The position numbers and the translations under genes were made by a program. A DNA stretch of 64,000 nt from Acheta domesticus. Its lineage: Eukaryota; Arthropoda; Insecta; Orthoptera; Gryllidae. The stretch covers positions 31,454,271 to 31,518,270 of the forward strand of contig JAHLJT010000631.1 of assembly GCA_031308135.1 (NCBI GenBank), given 5' to 3'. The first letter of the stretch is position 1. Every line of letters starts with the position of its first letter. The notes beneath the pieces are model-generated. The model searched no databases and was not told where the DNA came from. It saw only the letters and a list, made by a program, of their open reading frames with translations. Positions 44,519 through 56,935 of the stretch are shown here, one piece after another.

Positions 44519-44969
44519 CAGGGCGTGTCACGTAACTTTAGCACCTCCTGCAATTTTTGAGCGGGTGAAGTTAGTGCAATGCAGTTTTCACAGAAGTGTA
44601 TGAGGGAATGAGGCTAATTAATGTATTTATTCGTTTTTATTTTATCACTTGTATTTTACGAGATATTGAGGTAACTTTTTTACATGGAACTACACATATT
44701 TTTTCAGTCTATCATGACGTGCGTAAAACGTGATATCCATATTGTCATATGTTAGATAAGCATTTTTTTTAGTAATTTTGATTTTTTGAGACTCGTATTT
44801 AACAGATACTTTGAATGTAACAATCCACAACGAGAGGTCACGCAATGCTCTCTCCGCTAACGTGCTCGGGACGTTACAATATGAGTTGAACCCGAGTCGC
44901 AAAAAATCGTCGCAATAACATTAACCGTTCAAACAATACAGGAGGTGCTAAAATTACGTGACTCACCTG
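44519..44969. mobile_element. 451-bp Tc1/mariner-type MITE
   Basis: TIRs of about 32 bp: CAGGGCGTGTCACGTAACTT and (reverse complement of right end) CAGGTGAGTCACGTAATTTT, both continuing TAGCACCTCCTG. TA at 44517-44518 and 44970-44971 is the duplicated target. The interior is AT-rich and non-coding. TACAGGGTGNGTCACGTAA-type ends are common in insects. Confidence 0.9.
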
Positions 44970-44971
44970 TA

Positions 44972-46572
44972 TATTTAAGCCTCATGAATGCCACTCGGGA
45001 GGTTGGAGCTTGTCTCGGTAGGGGAGATATCTGGAGTGGAAAATCACGCAATCCGACGTGTAGTCGGGCGCCAGATCTCACACCGCCACCTCCTCTCGTG
45101 ACGCAACATACACCACACTACACTTCCAACACACAGTACTGACCATAAAAGTTGAAGAACCCGGAAACTAAATAATCAATGTATATCCAAATCCTGTAAC
45201 ATGCAATGCCTCCTGAGTTATGTGATCTCCAAATAGTCACTTGCATGAAGGCTCGAATTGTAAACGAAGTACACTGGAAATTTACAAGAAGCTTCAAAGT
45301 GCACATTCGTGAAAATAAATTGCCATACACCTTCCCCTCAAATTATGCATAATTCTATAACGTAGACATTGAGCTAAAATTATTTGATTATAGATTAAAA
45401 TGGACCTTAACATTACAGATCTTTTAAACAGATCAATTGCAATATATTTAAAGGCTTCTCAAGAAAATAAAACATTCCATAATTTTAATTGGACGTTTTA
45501 CTTATTCTTAATAAATTATCAGGGTACAGTACTTTAACCTACTAAAATAACTTCAATTATCAGGGAACGGTACTTTAATCTACTAGCTCGGACGGGAGAC
45601 GTGACTCAATCGGATCACTCCAACGAACACATTAAAGTTATCCAGAGCGTGCTCTCAGTGTTCAGTCACAGCCGAGGTGAAAGAAAGAACAGTTACTCCC
45701 GGAGTAAAATGCATCGGTATGAGATGTTCATCCCATCCACGGTGTTTTATGAAGTTTCTGTGTGGGATTTTCAAAGTTTCAGTTGGCGAACGTTCTTTGA
45801 CTCAGCACTCAGTAACACGGAGACTGCAATTCATCGCATGGCAACTCTTTTTTGACTTATTATAACGACATTTCTCAGAATTACATTCAGTCTCTCGTGG
45901 GGCTCAAAAATACTAGAAGCAAGAAGGTACGAATTTGAGCCATTATCATCTCAATATTTTAAACTAAGATCAGTTATTTTAGGATTTATCACGTCCGTAT
46001 TTACTACATTCGTTTCCGTTCGTAAGGAACTTATTAATACATAACATTTAACAAATTATTACAATTTCAGAGCATTAAAATTACTTCACTTATGTGATCT
46101 TCCATTCCTAGTATTTCTCAGGCTTCTACAAATGAAATATGACGTTTTACTAAATTTGCGTCATTTTCGCTAAATTACATCGCATTGCCATTACATTCAA
46201 ACGAGGTCCTTGGCAGTTGAGAGTAGCAACTTGTTTAACGGGCGTGGTCTGTTTGCAGTAGAGTGCGCGAAGAGTAGATAAACAATATTCTCTCTTACGT
46301 TGCTCGGAAGTTCCGCCCAAGTTTTAAAATATCTTTAGTCTCTCTTTGTGCGCAAATGTGAAAACGTCGATGAAATATAGTTCTTAGAAGTGTCTAGAAC
46401 ACTCTCTCAAAATATCGTTTAAATCTTCGATTAAAAATACTTTCTGGGGATTTTCCTCTGCAAACAACGCGTTCCTTTTGAAGTGGCGTCAAGAAGTGTC
46501 GTCAGCTGGCACAGACACTTCTTTAGAATAGGGACTTTCAATATAAATGTAGCAAAAACGCGTCAGCCACGT
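44972..46572. other. Spacer
   Basis: AT-rich, with no repeats or genes I can support. Confidence 0.5.
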
Positions 46573-46576
46573 TTAA

Positions 46577-47047
46577 GCCGGGAGTGCTCGCAATAGATCT
46601 GTGAGATCCAAGCCAAGGCAATTTTATGTTCCTGAATTATTGTGATGCATTAGGCGTCTCATAATAAAATGTATTCCTTCATTGTACCTTTCTGAGAGAA
46701 CGCCAGGCCTTCTGTTTCTATTTCTTCGATGGGTCATTGCCCGTTAGCATGCTGAATCTTGATCACTGCGCTGCACGATAACTGTCATACATGTTGGGTG
46801 CACTGGCGCCAGTGCATTGTGAGCTCCTGGCGTAAGCAGTACGTATCGTGATATTATTTTCAGGCGTGTCTACGACAAGTGTACGATTTATGAACAATTG
46901 TATTGAGAGACATGTACAATCCAAGTAAAATACGTATTTCAGAAAATAGAGCTTCAGAACACTCGCATTCATAAAAAGTTACAGCTGTATCTGAGAGATA
47001 CATTACGGGCACTGGCTTGGAGTCAACCTATTGCGGGCACTCCCGGG
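46577..47047. mobile_element. 471-bp piggyBac-type MITE with TTAA target duplication
   Basis: TTAA at 46573-46576 and 47048-47051. TIRs GCCGGGAGTGCTCGCAATAG and (reverse complement of right end) CCCGGGAGTGCCCGCAATAG, followed on both sides by a CCAAGCC word 10-15 bp further in. TTAA duplication with C/G-rich termini is diagnostic of piggyBac transposition. There is no transposase inside. Confidence 0.88.
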
Positions 47048-47051
47048 TTAA

Positions 47052-48060
47052 AAAAGGACAGTTCAGGAACTGTGAAAAAAGTGTTTTTGATATTGTCTTT
47101 CTGAAACTTGAACTCTGCTTAGACACGGTTTCAGACACTTCAGTGACGAGTTTCTCTGCGTATGTTTGAGGTCGGAAAATGAAATTTGACGTTATCTTTG
47201 CATTAATCTATATTTCATGAAAGCATGGCAAAATTCTCGAACCTACGCGCGCGAACGTTAGCTATACAGAACTCTTTCTCCGAAACGTCCATACATTTGC
47301 GTGTAGGAGCATCTACGCGTGAGTTTCGGGGCAAGAGAGCAGCGCCGACTCACGATAAATTATGGAAATGTTGGATTTGGCTACATCGCGAACGTTCTTA
47401 CCGCATTGCTTCGAGTACGCGATGCCAAAACGTTGCACCATTTTCCCACATCTCGAATGAATTCGTACGTAGCGCTTCTTCAACGTCTGTTAAGCTACTA
47501 CATGAACATGAGCAATTCTCTACACAACCTTGTATAATAATAAGAAGAAGAAGAAGAAAAATTAACCCAGAAATTAGAAAAAGCACCCAAATTACACAAT
47601 TCGACTGCTTTTTTATTTCCCGGTCAATTTTTCTTTCCGAACAAATATATTCATTTCTTATTTAAATAATAAACAACTTGCATGGTTATGGAGTGTTTCT
47701 ATGCTTCTGCAATGCAAATTTGTGCCTAGAAAGCATTTTTTGAACTAAATTTCGAGTGCTTATTGCGACTCAGCCATTCTATACCACCTTGTTCCTTTCA
47801 ACGAGCCAGTACCTGACCGACCATTCTTCTATTCAAGCCGTAGAGTTTCTAGAATCGAGCAATCGATTTGAGACATTGTTAAGCAGTTAGACGCTGACCT
47901 TTCGCCGAGCTCTTGCCGCGAGGCGTCACCCCACACCCTGACCGAGCTTCCCGGTCGCGCAGTTTCCGAAAAGCCTTTGGGCTGAGCAAAAAGACTGAAT
48001 AAACATCCTCGGATGGAACTTGCGGTTGGTCGGAAGTTAGCGCGAGCTGCTCTAGGTCAT
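47052..48060. other. Spacer
   Basis: No supported gene. The frame at 47225-47665 lacks motifs and contains a GAA/AAG triplet run near 47542. Confidence 0.45.
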
Positions 48061-48084
48061 CCCTGTGCAAAGTTAGCAGGACGA

Positions 48085-48960
48085 AGAAAGGTCCACGAAG
48101 GCGAGGGCGGCAGAGGCGGGGGCGATGGCGGCCCAGGTGCAGGGGGGAGGGAGGTCGTGAGTGGACGCGGAAGCGGGGAAAAGGCGGGGGCAGAGGGATG
48201 GTGATGGCCGGAGGCGAAAATGAAAGAAAAGGCGGGAGGAAGGTGGCGGGTGTGTGTGTGGGGGGGGAGGCGTAGGCGAAGGCGGGAGGGGGGAGGGCAG
48301 GTGCGGCGCGAACTAGGTGGAAACGGAGACTGGGCAGATGCGGGAGGGCGGCAAGAGAAGAAGGTGGTGGGTGGCTCAGCGGAGGCGAGGGTGGGCGTAC
48401 GTAGGTGGAAGCGGAGGAAGAGGATGAGCCAGAGGCGGGAGGGGGCGATAGAAGGTGATGGGCGGGGGTGGGGACAGAAGGCGGGGTGGGATGGGATGCG
48501 ATGGTGGGTGGGTCGGCGGAGGCGAAGGCAGGAGCGAGATGATGGTGGGTGGGGGCGAGGGCGAGGGCAGAGACCGGGTGGGATGGGATGGTGGGTGGAT
48601 GGCTCGGTGGAAGCGAAGGCAAGAGGGGGGGTGAGATGATGGTGGGCGGGGGCGGCGACGAGCGCAGAGATCGGGTGGGATGGGATGGTGGGTGGAATGG
48701 CTCGGTGGAAGCGAAGGCGGGAGGGGGGCGAGATGGGGTGGGCGGGGGCGGGGCGAGGGCAGAGACCGGGTGGGATGAGATGGTGGGTGGATGGCTCGGT
48801 GGAAGCGAAGGCAAGAGGGAGGGCGAGATGGTAGTGGCCAGGGCGGGGGCAGAGACCGGGTGGGATGGGATGGCGGGTGGGTGGCTCGGCGTAGGCGAAA
48901 GCGGGAGAGGGGGGCCGAGAAAGGGGGCGGGGGCAGAGGCGTGCGGTCCGTGGCGCCGTC
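48085..48960. repeat. G-rich degenerate minisatellite (~95-bp unit in 48480-48900)
   Basis: The word GGGTGGGATGGGATGGTGGG recurs near 48488, 48573, 48672, 48767 and 48856 (intervals about 85-99 bp). Between these, each unit has GGCTCGGTGGAAGCGAAGGC and a GGGCGGGGGC word. The left part (48085-48480) is a more degraded version. Long minus-strand Pro/Ser/His-rich frames (48814-47879, 49010-48057) follow from the repeat. The G tracts are dense enough for quadruplex formation. Confidence 0.85.
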
Positions 48961-49750
48961 GGTTGCGGTTCGCCTCCTTCCGGCTCTTCCGCGGCGGCGG
49001 CGGCGGGCACCGTTAGAGTGCCTCTGCCCTCCCCCTCTCCGAGTTACGTTAGCGCTTTTGACTCCGCAAGCCGCGCGGTGCTGTTCCCTCGACGAGGCGG
49101 CGGCGGCGGGAAGGGATTGAAGGAGATTGCGGTGGCTTCGGAATATGAGGCTGCGGTGGAGGTGCTCTACAAGGCGCTGGGTTTAGGAGGGCTTACGGAC
49201 GTAGAAAGTTGGTGCAGGAGGCAATGAGCGAAGGGTGTGATAGACGAATGAAATAAACATAAACGATTACCAAGAAGGAGGATAACGAGATAGGAAGTGA
49301 CAGATGAAATAAAACGAACTGAAAAATAAATTACAGAGCAGAAGGGAATCGAGTGCAATTGCGGTTGGTGCGATAACGAGGCGCTGTCCACTGCAGTTGG
49401 ATAGAGAAAACAGAAAACACGAACAGGGAAGTCGAGGCAGAAATGCCAGGAAGAGGAGTGGGAGGCGAGGAGGAGGAGGAGGATATTTGCGAAGGCGGCG
49501 GAGGGTCTCTGTCAACAGCTGCGTGACCGGTAGCGGAGGTGGAAGTTTGGGCCGCCAAGCAAACGCAGACAAAAGGGAAGATGGATACGACAGGAAGTGG
49601 AGACGGTGACACGGGTACACGAGGAAACGAGGAGAGTGTGGCAGAGTTTGTACAGCGACAGAGATGGCTCAAAAGTGAAGGTAGCAACTCGTAAAACGAG
49701 ATGGCCGTAATAATGGAGGTGACGGTAAGGGAAGTAACGCATCATGGAAA
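48961..49750. other. GC/purine-rich island
   Basis: GGCGGCGGCGG runs at 48990 and 49097, then GGAGG-rich sequence to 49720. No gene was recognised. Confidence 0.5.
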
Positions 49751-50267
49751 AGGGAGTTTAAACATTTGGCTTTCCGGGTTCGCATTAAGTAACAAGACGC
49801 ATTTGACTGCAATTGGTTGCATATTAAATGCACCAAATTAATGTTCATGAGTCCGGATCCCTACACAAATACATATTGTTTGTCTCAGTAGTTCTCAAAA
49901 TTGTGATCTTGGCGAATAGTTGGAATCCTAATACAATATTAAAATTTTTCGTTACACAATTTTACATATTTTGTACTGTATTACGTATTTTGCTTTCACA
50001 TATTTAAAAAAAAACTTTACAAATTTTCTTGAAATTATTTTTGCTGTATTTCATGACCATTTTCTGTAGACAATTCCAATTATTTCTCCCAACAATATTG
50101 GGTTAATTTTCCAAAATGGTTGTTTATTTAAAAAAATCGACATACTTTTGCTTGCCTAAATTCAGAATAGCGTGCTGGTGATCCGATGTAAAGACATGGT
50201 CGGATGTATGCGATCTGTTTGGGTTTGATTTAATCTGAGTTGAGATAATTCATTTTCGTCACAGAAC

Positions 50268-51390
50268 AGTAAAAACTGTATGTAACGTAAGGTGAAGTAA
50301 CGCACGGGAGAAAAGTAAAATCTGCGCACATTTCCTGGAGCTCCAGAATCTCTTCCTCGCCCATTTACTTTACATAATTGAATAAACGTACCAACAAAGC
50401 GAGGATACCAAACTTTGGAAACTACAAATTTTCGTTCCTGAGTAATACAAAGCTTATTTGCATTGGTAACGAATTACAGATTTGATTTTATAGTACTGCT
50501 AACAAAATAACAACCCACACCTCCGGCCCTTCTCCCATAACTAGCAAAACGAGAGACCAAAAAACATGGGCATAGTCAAATTACATTTATGGCCAGAAAC
50601 AAAACAAGGAGTTCTCTCGCTAAGGGAGTAGTGTCGTAGCGATCTCGGACTCAAGGCTTTATTTATTTATTTGTCAAACAAACAGTAAAAACTGTATATG
50701 ACGTGTGGGGAAAGAAATTTATCTGTGCACATTTTCTTGAGGGCCAGAATTTTATTAAAAAAAATAAAAATGAATTTAGAAAATAATATTTTAGAAAAAT
50801 AAAGATATTTGAAAAATGTTTTTTCCCGAGTTATAGAAAATCAATTTCAACTGTAAATGAACTACAAGCAAAAGGAGTGCTCAACAAAACGTGCGCACAG
50901 TGAAGCTACATTTACGTCCAGAAGCAAAACAAGGGGCCATCTCAGCATTTGCTCAATGGATCAGGGAAACTGGACAAAAACCTGATCGAGATGGGGGTCA
51001 TTGACCCGGAAGCTGAAGTACATTACTTGTTACAGGCGTATTAAACATTTTTTTAAATGTATACAATGCAAACATAAACTAATTCATTATATATCTTTGT
51101 TTTGTTACATTAAACATTATTTTTCTTTTCACGATCAGTATACTCGCGGCTTCGAGTCCCGCCTCGGGCATGGTTTTATGCGTTCGTCTTTTCACTCTCT
51201 GTCATCACCATATCATGTCATCTTCAGTTAAATTACGTTAAACCCAATAGTGGTCGCTAATAGCCTTGATCTTGATGCGACCTTAAATAACAACAACAAA
51301 TAAGGAGTTACGTTGGCATTTGCTACATGGATCAGGGAAACTGGACGAAAATCCTGATCGTGATGGGGTTCATTAACCTAGAATATGTAC
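50268..51390. mobile_element. Three-level nest: repeat X, split by SINE B, split by a second repeat X
   Basis: Outer repeat X copy: 50268-50616, continuing at 51297-51390 (AACAGTAAAAACTGTATGTA...; CATGGATCAGGGAAACTGGA). SINE B (5'-truncated) lies at 50617-50656 and 51144-51296, bracketed by AAGGAGTT. Inner repeat X copy: 50657-51143, with AACAGTAAAAACTGTATATG near 50682 and TGGATCAGGGAAACTGGACA near 50955. Rejoining the outer copy across the SINE gives the same word order as the inner copy. The nature of X is unknown and no protein is encoded. Confidence 0.8.
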
Positions 51391-51447
51391 CACGCGGACT
51401 GGGTAGAGACTGAGATGAATAGGTGAAATGAGGATGGATGTAGGAAA

Positions 51448-51449
<2 letters not shown>

Positions 51450-51497
<48 letters not shown>
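51450..51497. repeat. (AG)n microsatellite
   Basis: About 24 AG units, followed by a purine-skewed stretch to 51700 of the same type as the other islands. Confidence 0.98.
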
Positions 51498-51498
<1 letters not shown>

Positions 51499-52139
51499 GA
51501 CGTAGGCGATGGAGAGAGGCAGAAGTAAACGATTGGAACCAGGTGATAACACCGTTTGAAAATATGAATGTGATTTACCGTTGAGTTCATCAACAACAGA
51601 GAAAACGTGAATTCTGTAGGAGTGATGGCGGATGGCTGTACAGGAAGCGGAGACGAGCACGGCATGAGACGACGGCGATGGAAGAGGCGTGGAAATAAAA
51701 TGAAGTGTCGTCAAGTGATATTCGCCTACTTTGCAACCAGATAATGATTATTTTTACTTGATTATTAACTGAACACAAACCTTAAGTGTTGTTGCATAAA
51801 GACTCAATCGTAATCATAGTGGATAATTGAAACGGAACAGAAATGTTGAAACCACAACACGCAAGGTAGATTCGAAATTGGTAGAGTCGCCAGAGCAGAT
51901 GAATTTGTGGTCACAGTGAGGTCTGCTGCTGAGCCCGGTATCTTCCGGTTTCTTCCAATTTGTGTCTAGCAGAAAAGCTTTATCTCGTAACGTAGACACA
52001 GAATCGGCGGGTATGCGCTCGTGCGATGCGTATGTGACGATATCGGTTGAATGCTGCATTGGCAATGGGCTGAATGATAATAAGAAGTTAGCGGCCTTTA
52101 TAAAGACAAATTGGCTGTTTTACTCGTACTATGAAAACC

Positions 52140-52640
52140 GGAATTGACAACGAACTTGAACGTGGATCGACAGATGACGAGAGTTGAAGGCAGAGACGGT
52201 GGCTAGTGCCAGCGACGACCGATGGAGCGAAACGGTGGAGACGTGAAAAGTGAGTGTTAGTCGATAGACGATAGCGGCGCCTACTGTGAAGCCCGGAATC
52301 GACAAACATGGATCTAGAGGTGACGAAAAGAGAAGCTGCCTTGGAGAAGCGGTGACAGCAACGGCCGTCGCAGACACGGCGGAGTCGGCGGCAGCGGCGG
52401 CGTTGGCAGCGAGCCCACGGCAACTCCACTGACCCCGAATCTGCAGCCCTTGGCCGCCCGTCAAAACGCAGGGGAAGGGGAGGGGAGGGGTGGCGCGTGC
52501 TTGGAAGCCGCACTGACGGGTTCCAGCGCCCGCCGGCAACGGATGACGGCCCCGCCCCGCGCCCCGCCCCGCGCCACGCCTCGTGCCCCCCCCCCTCGCT
52601 CCGCCCGCTGGCAGAACCAGGCGCTAGCGGGACCTCGGCC
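52140..52640. other. GC-rich island with polarity switch
   Basis: G/A-rich until about 52410, then C-rich with CCCCGCCCCGCGCC words at 52550-52580. No exon is supported. Confidence 0.45.
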
Positions 52641-52899
52641 AAAACACTCTTGGAGATTCACGTCATCAATGCACCACTGGCTGTCGCCTGTCTTGACACA
52701 ATGCTGCTGCAGCATTGTTCTTCAAATCATTTTCGACTCGGTGGTCACACAATGACACGTTGTTTAGTATTTTTGGAAGGTCATATTTTTGTACTATCAG
52801 AACAAAGATACTATAAGAAACAAGAATTGTCTGTTCTCCTACTGACATCAAGCCGTGATCAAAATGAATAGTGCGGACAAAGGTCGATTATGTTCCAAG

Positions 52900-55800
52900 C
52901 ATTTTGTTCGTGAATACGGTCATTCACCATGCTCAGTAAAAGCTGACCGTTTCAAATGGATTTATTATTTGAAACTACTGGAAGTGTCAGAAACTGCTGA
53001 GTAAAATTAGTTATAATGTGAGCAATGCAGTAGTAATATACGTTCGATAAGGACGCGAGAAGAATGCCATACATCTTATCTTTGCATTTTCTGCAACAAG
53101 CAAGGACAAATTTCCACAAAACGAGCTTGCCAGAGATAACGGCGATCGTAAAACAAGCCTGCTATGCGCACACATTTCGTCACAGAACATAATTCTTTGA
53201 CTTGGCCCACACGCTCAGTCGTGAACGTTCTCAACGGAACCAGAGTCTTTCTGACAGCCTTCTGCATCGCGTGCTCTTGTCCCACAGGCTCCGTCTTTCA
53301 GTAACGGATACATCAATTTTCTCGAGAAGCGGATATCGTTCAGAATTCAGATTAAAGAGAGAATTCCCACAGAAACAAAACACGTATGAATAGTTCTGAG
53401 GTGTCATGATTTCTTCAGATAAGATATCAAGTGAACAAAATTTGACAAACGCATTCTGGCACTAAATAAGAGCTCTTATCAGGTTTGTCTGCAGATTTAA
53501 TTGGACATAAAGATTTAATGAATCATCTATGAACCTGAAACACATCTGTAATACTAATCAACCAATGATACACGGAACATATTAATTGAATCTACTTGGG
53601 TCTTAGCCTACTAGGAAGAGATGGAGTGGCCTTTAATAAGATATTCTTATATAATTATAAAATTGCCTATTAATGAAATCACTATACAATTTTAATTTAT
53701 CAACAATAATATTATGGCTGCGCTAAGATCTACAACTTCTAGCATTTCCTTTTAACTTTTATTAATAGTTGTTACTACCAATGTCTTTTGATCCACAAAA
53801 TCAGGATCTCCAATTCCATCACACTGAATTTTAAACTACGCAATGAAAATACGAAAACTGAAAACTGATTAAGGGACATTCTGCTTGCGTGGCATACGTA
53901 GTAAACTATTTTCTCCTTTAGAGTAATGAGCAATTGCATTAGCTTGTACTGGCTAAAACAATAAATTAATATTTGCGTAGCTTCATGTGAAGTTATTTTT
54001 ACTGATTATCAATGCTATTGAAAGCGATTCATGTTAATTAATAAGTATGCTTAATTCACGTAAATCAAAATAAAGCAAAATATTTTACATATGATTATGC
54101 GTGTTATTGGTACTACAAAATATACATTAAATACCAAACTGTTCTTATTAAGTACCAAAAAATTAAGACACAATAAAAAATGGAAATAAAGAAGAGTTTT
54201 TTTAATTAATTGTTTGAAATAATAACTCTCACCAGGTTGTGGAAAATTCGGCAATCTTCCATTGCCGAGATGCGAAAAGAATTGCTTCTACCTTAACCAC
54301 GTACTTTAGCTGCAACCTGTCCATAAATTTAAATTGATTGACAGGAGCGACAAACATGTTTGTGCAGAAAGTGGCGTGGAATGATATATTTTCGCGCGTC
54401 TAAAAACTGAGTAAAGATGTGGGGCTCGCTGGCGGCGACTGTCGTCGAATATCGCGAACTCCGGCAGCGCTCTGAGGTCAAGGCCGACGAGTTAAGAATG
54501 TGCCAGCAGGGAATGATCGCAGAAATAATATATTTCATTTCACAGAGAACTTTCAGAACGATCCAAAGCAAAATCTCCGTGGTCACAGGGTAAAAGTTCA
54601 TTATTCAAAAATCTTAGTTTGGACAAAAGGGTTAGATTATTGAGCCAACGCGTTTTCCTATGCTCAACGCTATTTCCCAACGATTTTTTTCATTGAGGCA
54701 ACATTTGAATTCGGTCGTTTTACTAAAATAAAATATAGATACTTAACTTGTAGTTTCAATACTTAACCCACTTTCACCAAAAATGTACCTAAGAACTTTT
54801 ACCCCGTGACCACAGATCTAGCGTTAGCAGCGAACGAATTGTATCTCCTAGCCCAAAGTGGTAGGTGAACCAGGAATGTTGTTGCATACTCGACATTCTT
54901 GCAAGAGTAGTGACACCGCTACTCGTGACACTTTGGAGAGTGTATGTCTTCGTATGAACCGGTATTGCCAGTAGCGTTTATTTTTCCTATTTGCATTACT
55001 TACTGGAGACCCAGAGACTTCAATCAGGAGCCAGAAGAATGCCTCAACTGAAGCCACGTTTAAGAAAACGGAAGAACGATAACTAAAAGAAATACATTTC
55101 GAAGTGTGAAGGGTGAAGTTTCATATAAGTTATTCGTAGTTAAGACAACTACTTACATTTCAATGGCTAAGATACAGATTTTTCGTCATTCACTTTGTTC
55201 AAAAGCATTTGCAATGTGACAGTGTTGATGTATCATAAATTTGTGTCAATCAATGGATGTATAATGGGTCTAGATTATACGTAAACGACCCTCCTACAAA
55301 TTTTTGATTTACTATTTTCCTTATATTTTGGTTTCTAAAACTATGTTGTTGTTTTTAAATATAAGGAAACATTTTGAAGAAACAACCCCGCATCAATTAT
55401 AACAAAGATAAATTTCACGATTCTATACGTTTTTATTTACAAATTGGTTATGTTACTCTTTCTGATAATTATTCACACACTAACTAATGCTATCACACTA
55501 AATCTCGTACAGATTAAAATTGGGGTACATTTTTTTACACACTGCTCTCATTGCAAAAGAATACAGGTGTCGATCGACAAGAAACTGAATGTACTGTCCA
55601 AATTCATCCTGTTTAACAGTGTACAGAAACGCTGACGAGAATAGTAAGAGAACGAAGTTGAAAATCAGGAGCGAATAGTGTATTTCTCATTAAGCTTGAA
55701 GACTCTTTACGTCTTAAGTCGAAGTCGACATCTCTATCGAAAGTGACAGGTAACGTAGAGGTACGATGTAGCCAACTCCAGCTCACGTGACTTCATTTGC

Positions 55801-56530
55801 TTCAACGTCACTGTCGTTTGCACTTCGTAGTGCACTGTCATTTGCACAACCTTCAATGTTTGTGCAGACCTCACAAAAGAGGGATACTAAGATATGTAGA
55901 TCTGTGTCTCAGTAGTTGACAATGAAGGTGAAGACCTTGCTTCGTGTGATTTAGATAGAACACTCTTTCACATTCCGGAAAATCGTTTTATCTGATATAA
56001 TTATTATTTTCATATTAATGTTAATATTTTTACGACCTGAACCCCTGCGATTACATCGCACAAAACAACTGTAGAAAAAGTTACAACACAGAAGTATAAC
56101 ATATCGAAATCCTCTAAATATGGTTTCTAGCCGTTCAGTACTTGTTCTCTAAAGACTAAAGAATGACGACGAGGGAAGTTTACAAATTCTGGAACAATAC
56201 AATCATTATTCACCGCGAACGTAGAGCTAAACACGTTTCTCAAAATGTAAATGAAATGTTTTTTATTTACCAATATCTGAACTACAGCAAGAAATTCTAC
56301 CATCCACCTTCACTTAAAAACGTAGTTCATCACGTATATTATGAAAACTGAAAACTGAATGTAAAGAGATAAATGTTAAACAGTTGCTCTTCTGCGTAAT
56401 AGTCTTTCCATTCGAAAACAAAATCTTCAAACTCAAAAAACTGGAAATAGATACGACGTAATGGCAAATGACGGCAGATTAGCATTCATTATTTTAACTT
56501 TAAGTTATCATTAGAAACTTTAGTGTTTAC
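52900..56530. other. AT-rich spacer
   Basis: The longest feature-poor stretch. Short frames at 53076-53285, 54329-54601, 54848-55057, 55444-55635 and 56163-56351 have no motifs. Nothing else was seen. Confidence 0.5.
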
Positions 56531-56534
56531 ACTA

Positions 56535-56680
56535 CAAAACCGGTTAATAAGAGCAACGTATGTAGGACCTACCAACTTTCATTTAAAGCAAAAATCACGA
56601 AATGTAGTTCCATAGAAAGCTCAAATTTGTTCCCAAACGAAAATCTTTAGTGCTTTTTAATTAGTATATAGATTTTTTTA
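56535..56680. repeat. Diverged dispersed repeat, second copy
   Basis: Matches 12035-12180 in word order (CGGTTAATAA, AAAGCAAAAA, ATAGAAAGCTC, GAAAATCTTTAGTG). The orientation is the same in both. Confidence 0.55.
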
Positions 56681-56774
56681 AATTCTGTTACGTTTTTCGT
56701 AACAAAATTACCTGAACTATTTTACTTGCGTTGAACGTGGAGTTAAGTTAGTCCGTCTTCATTTCTCCGTCACT

Positions 56775-56935
56775 GCCTTTTGTGCCTTCGGCCAGAGGCT
56801 CCGCGGCGTTAGATCCCGGGTATTCCGAGACGGTCACCCATCCAGAAATCCGTGGTGTCTCGAGTTGCTTGACCTTCGTAACTTAGTAAAGCAATTCGGC
56901 TACCGACGCTGGAAAAGTATCGTATTATGTTTTGA
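56775..56935 (-). mobile_element. 5S rRNA-like element (probably a 5S-derived SINE or 5S pseudogene)
   Basis: On the minus strand, AAGGTCAAGCAACTCGAG is followed 19 bases later by TGGATGGGTGACCGTCTCGG and AATACCCGGG. Eukaryotic 5S rRNA has AAGTTAAGCAACGTCGGGC and then TGGATGGGTGACCGCCTGGG with AATACCGGG, at about the same spacing. The 5' part of 5S is not recognisable and the stem-closing end is not matched. A downstream GCGGAGCCTCTGGCCGAAGG word suggests a SINE body. It cannot be a functional 5S gene. Confidence 0.6.

Noticed and set aside
47879..49010. Minus-strand Pro-rich frames of over 300 codons
   Set aside because: These are by-products of the G-rich ~95-bp minisatellite. No domain, and unit length variation is not kept in multiples of three.
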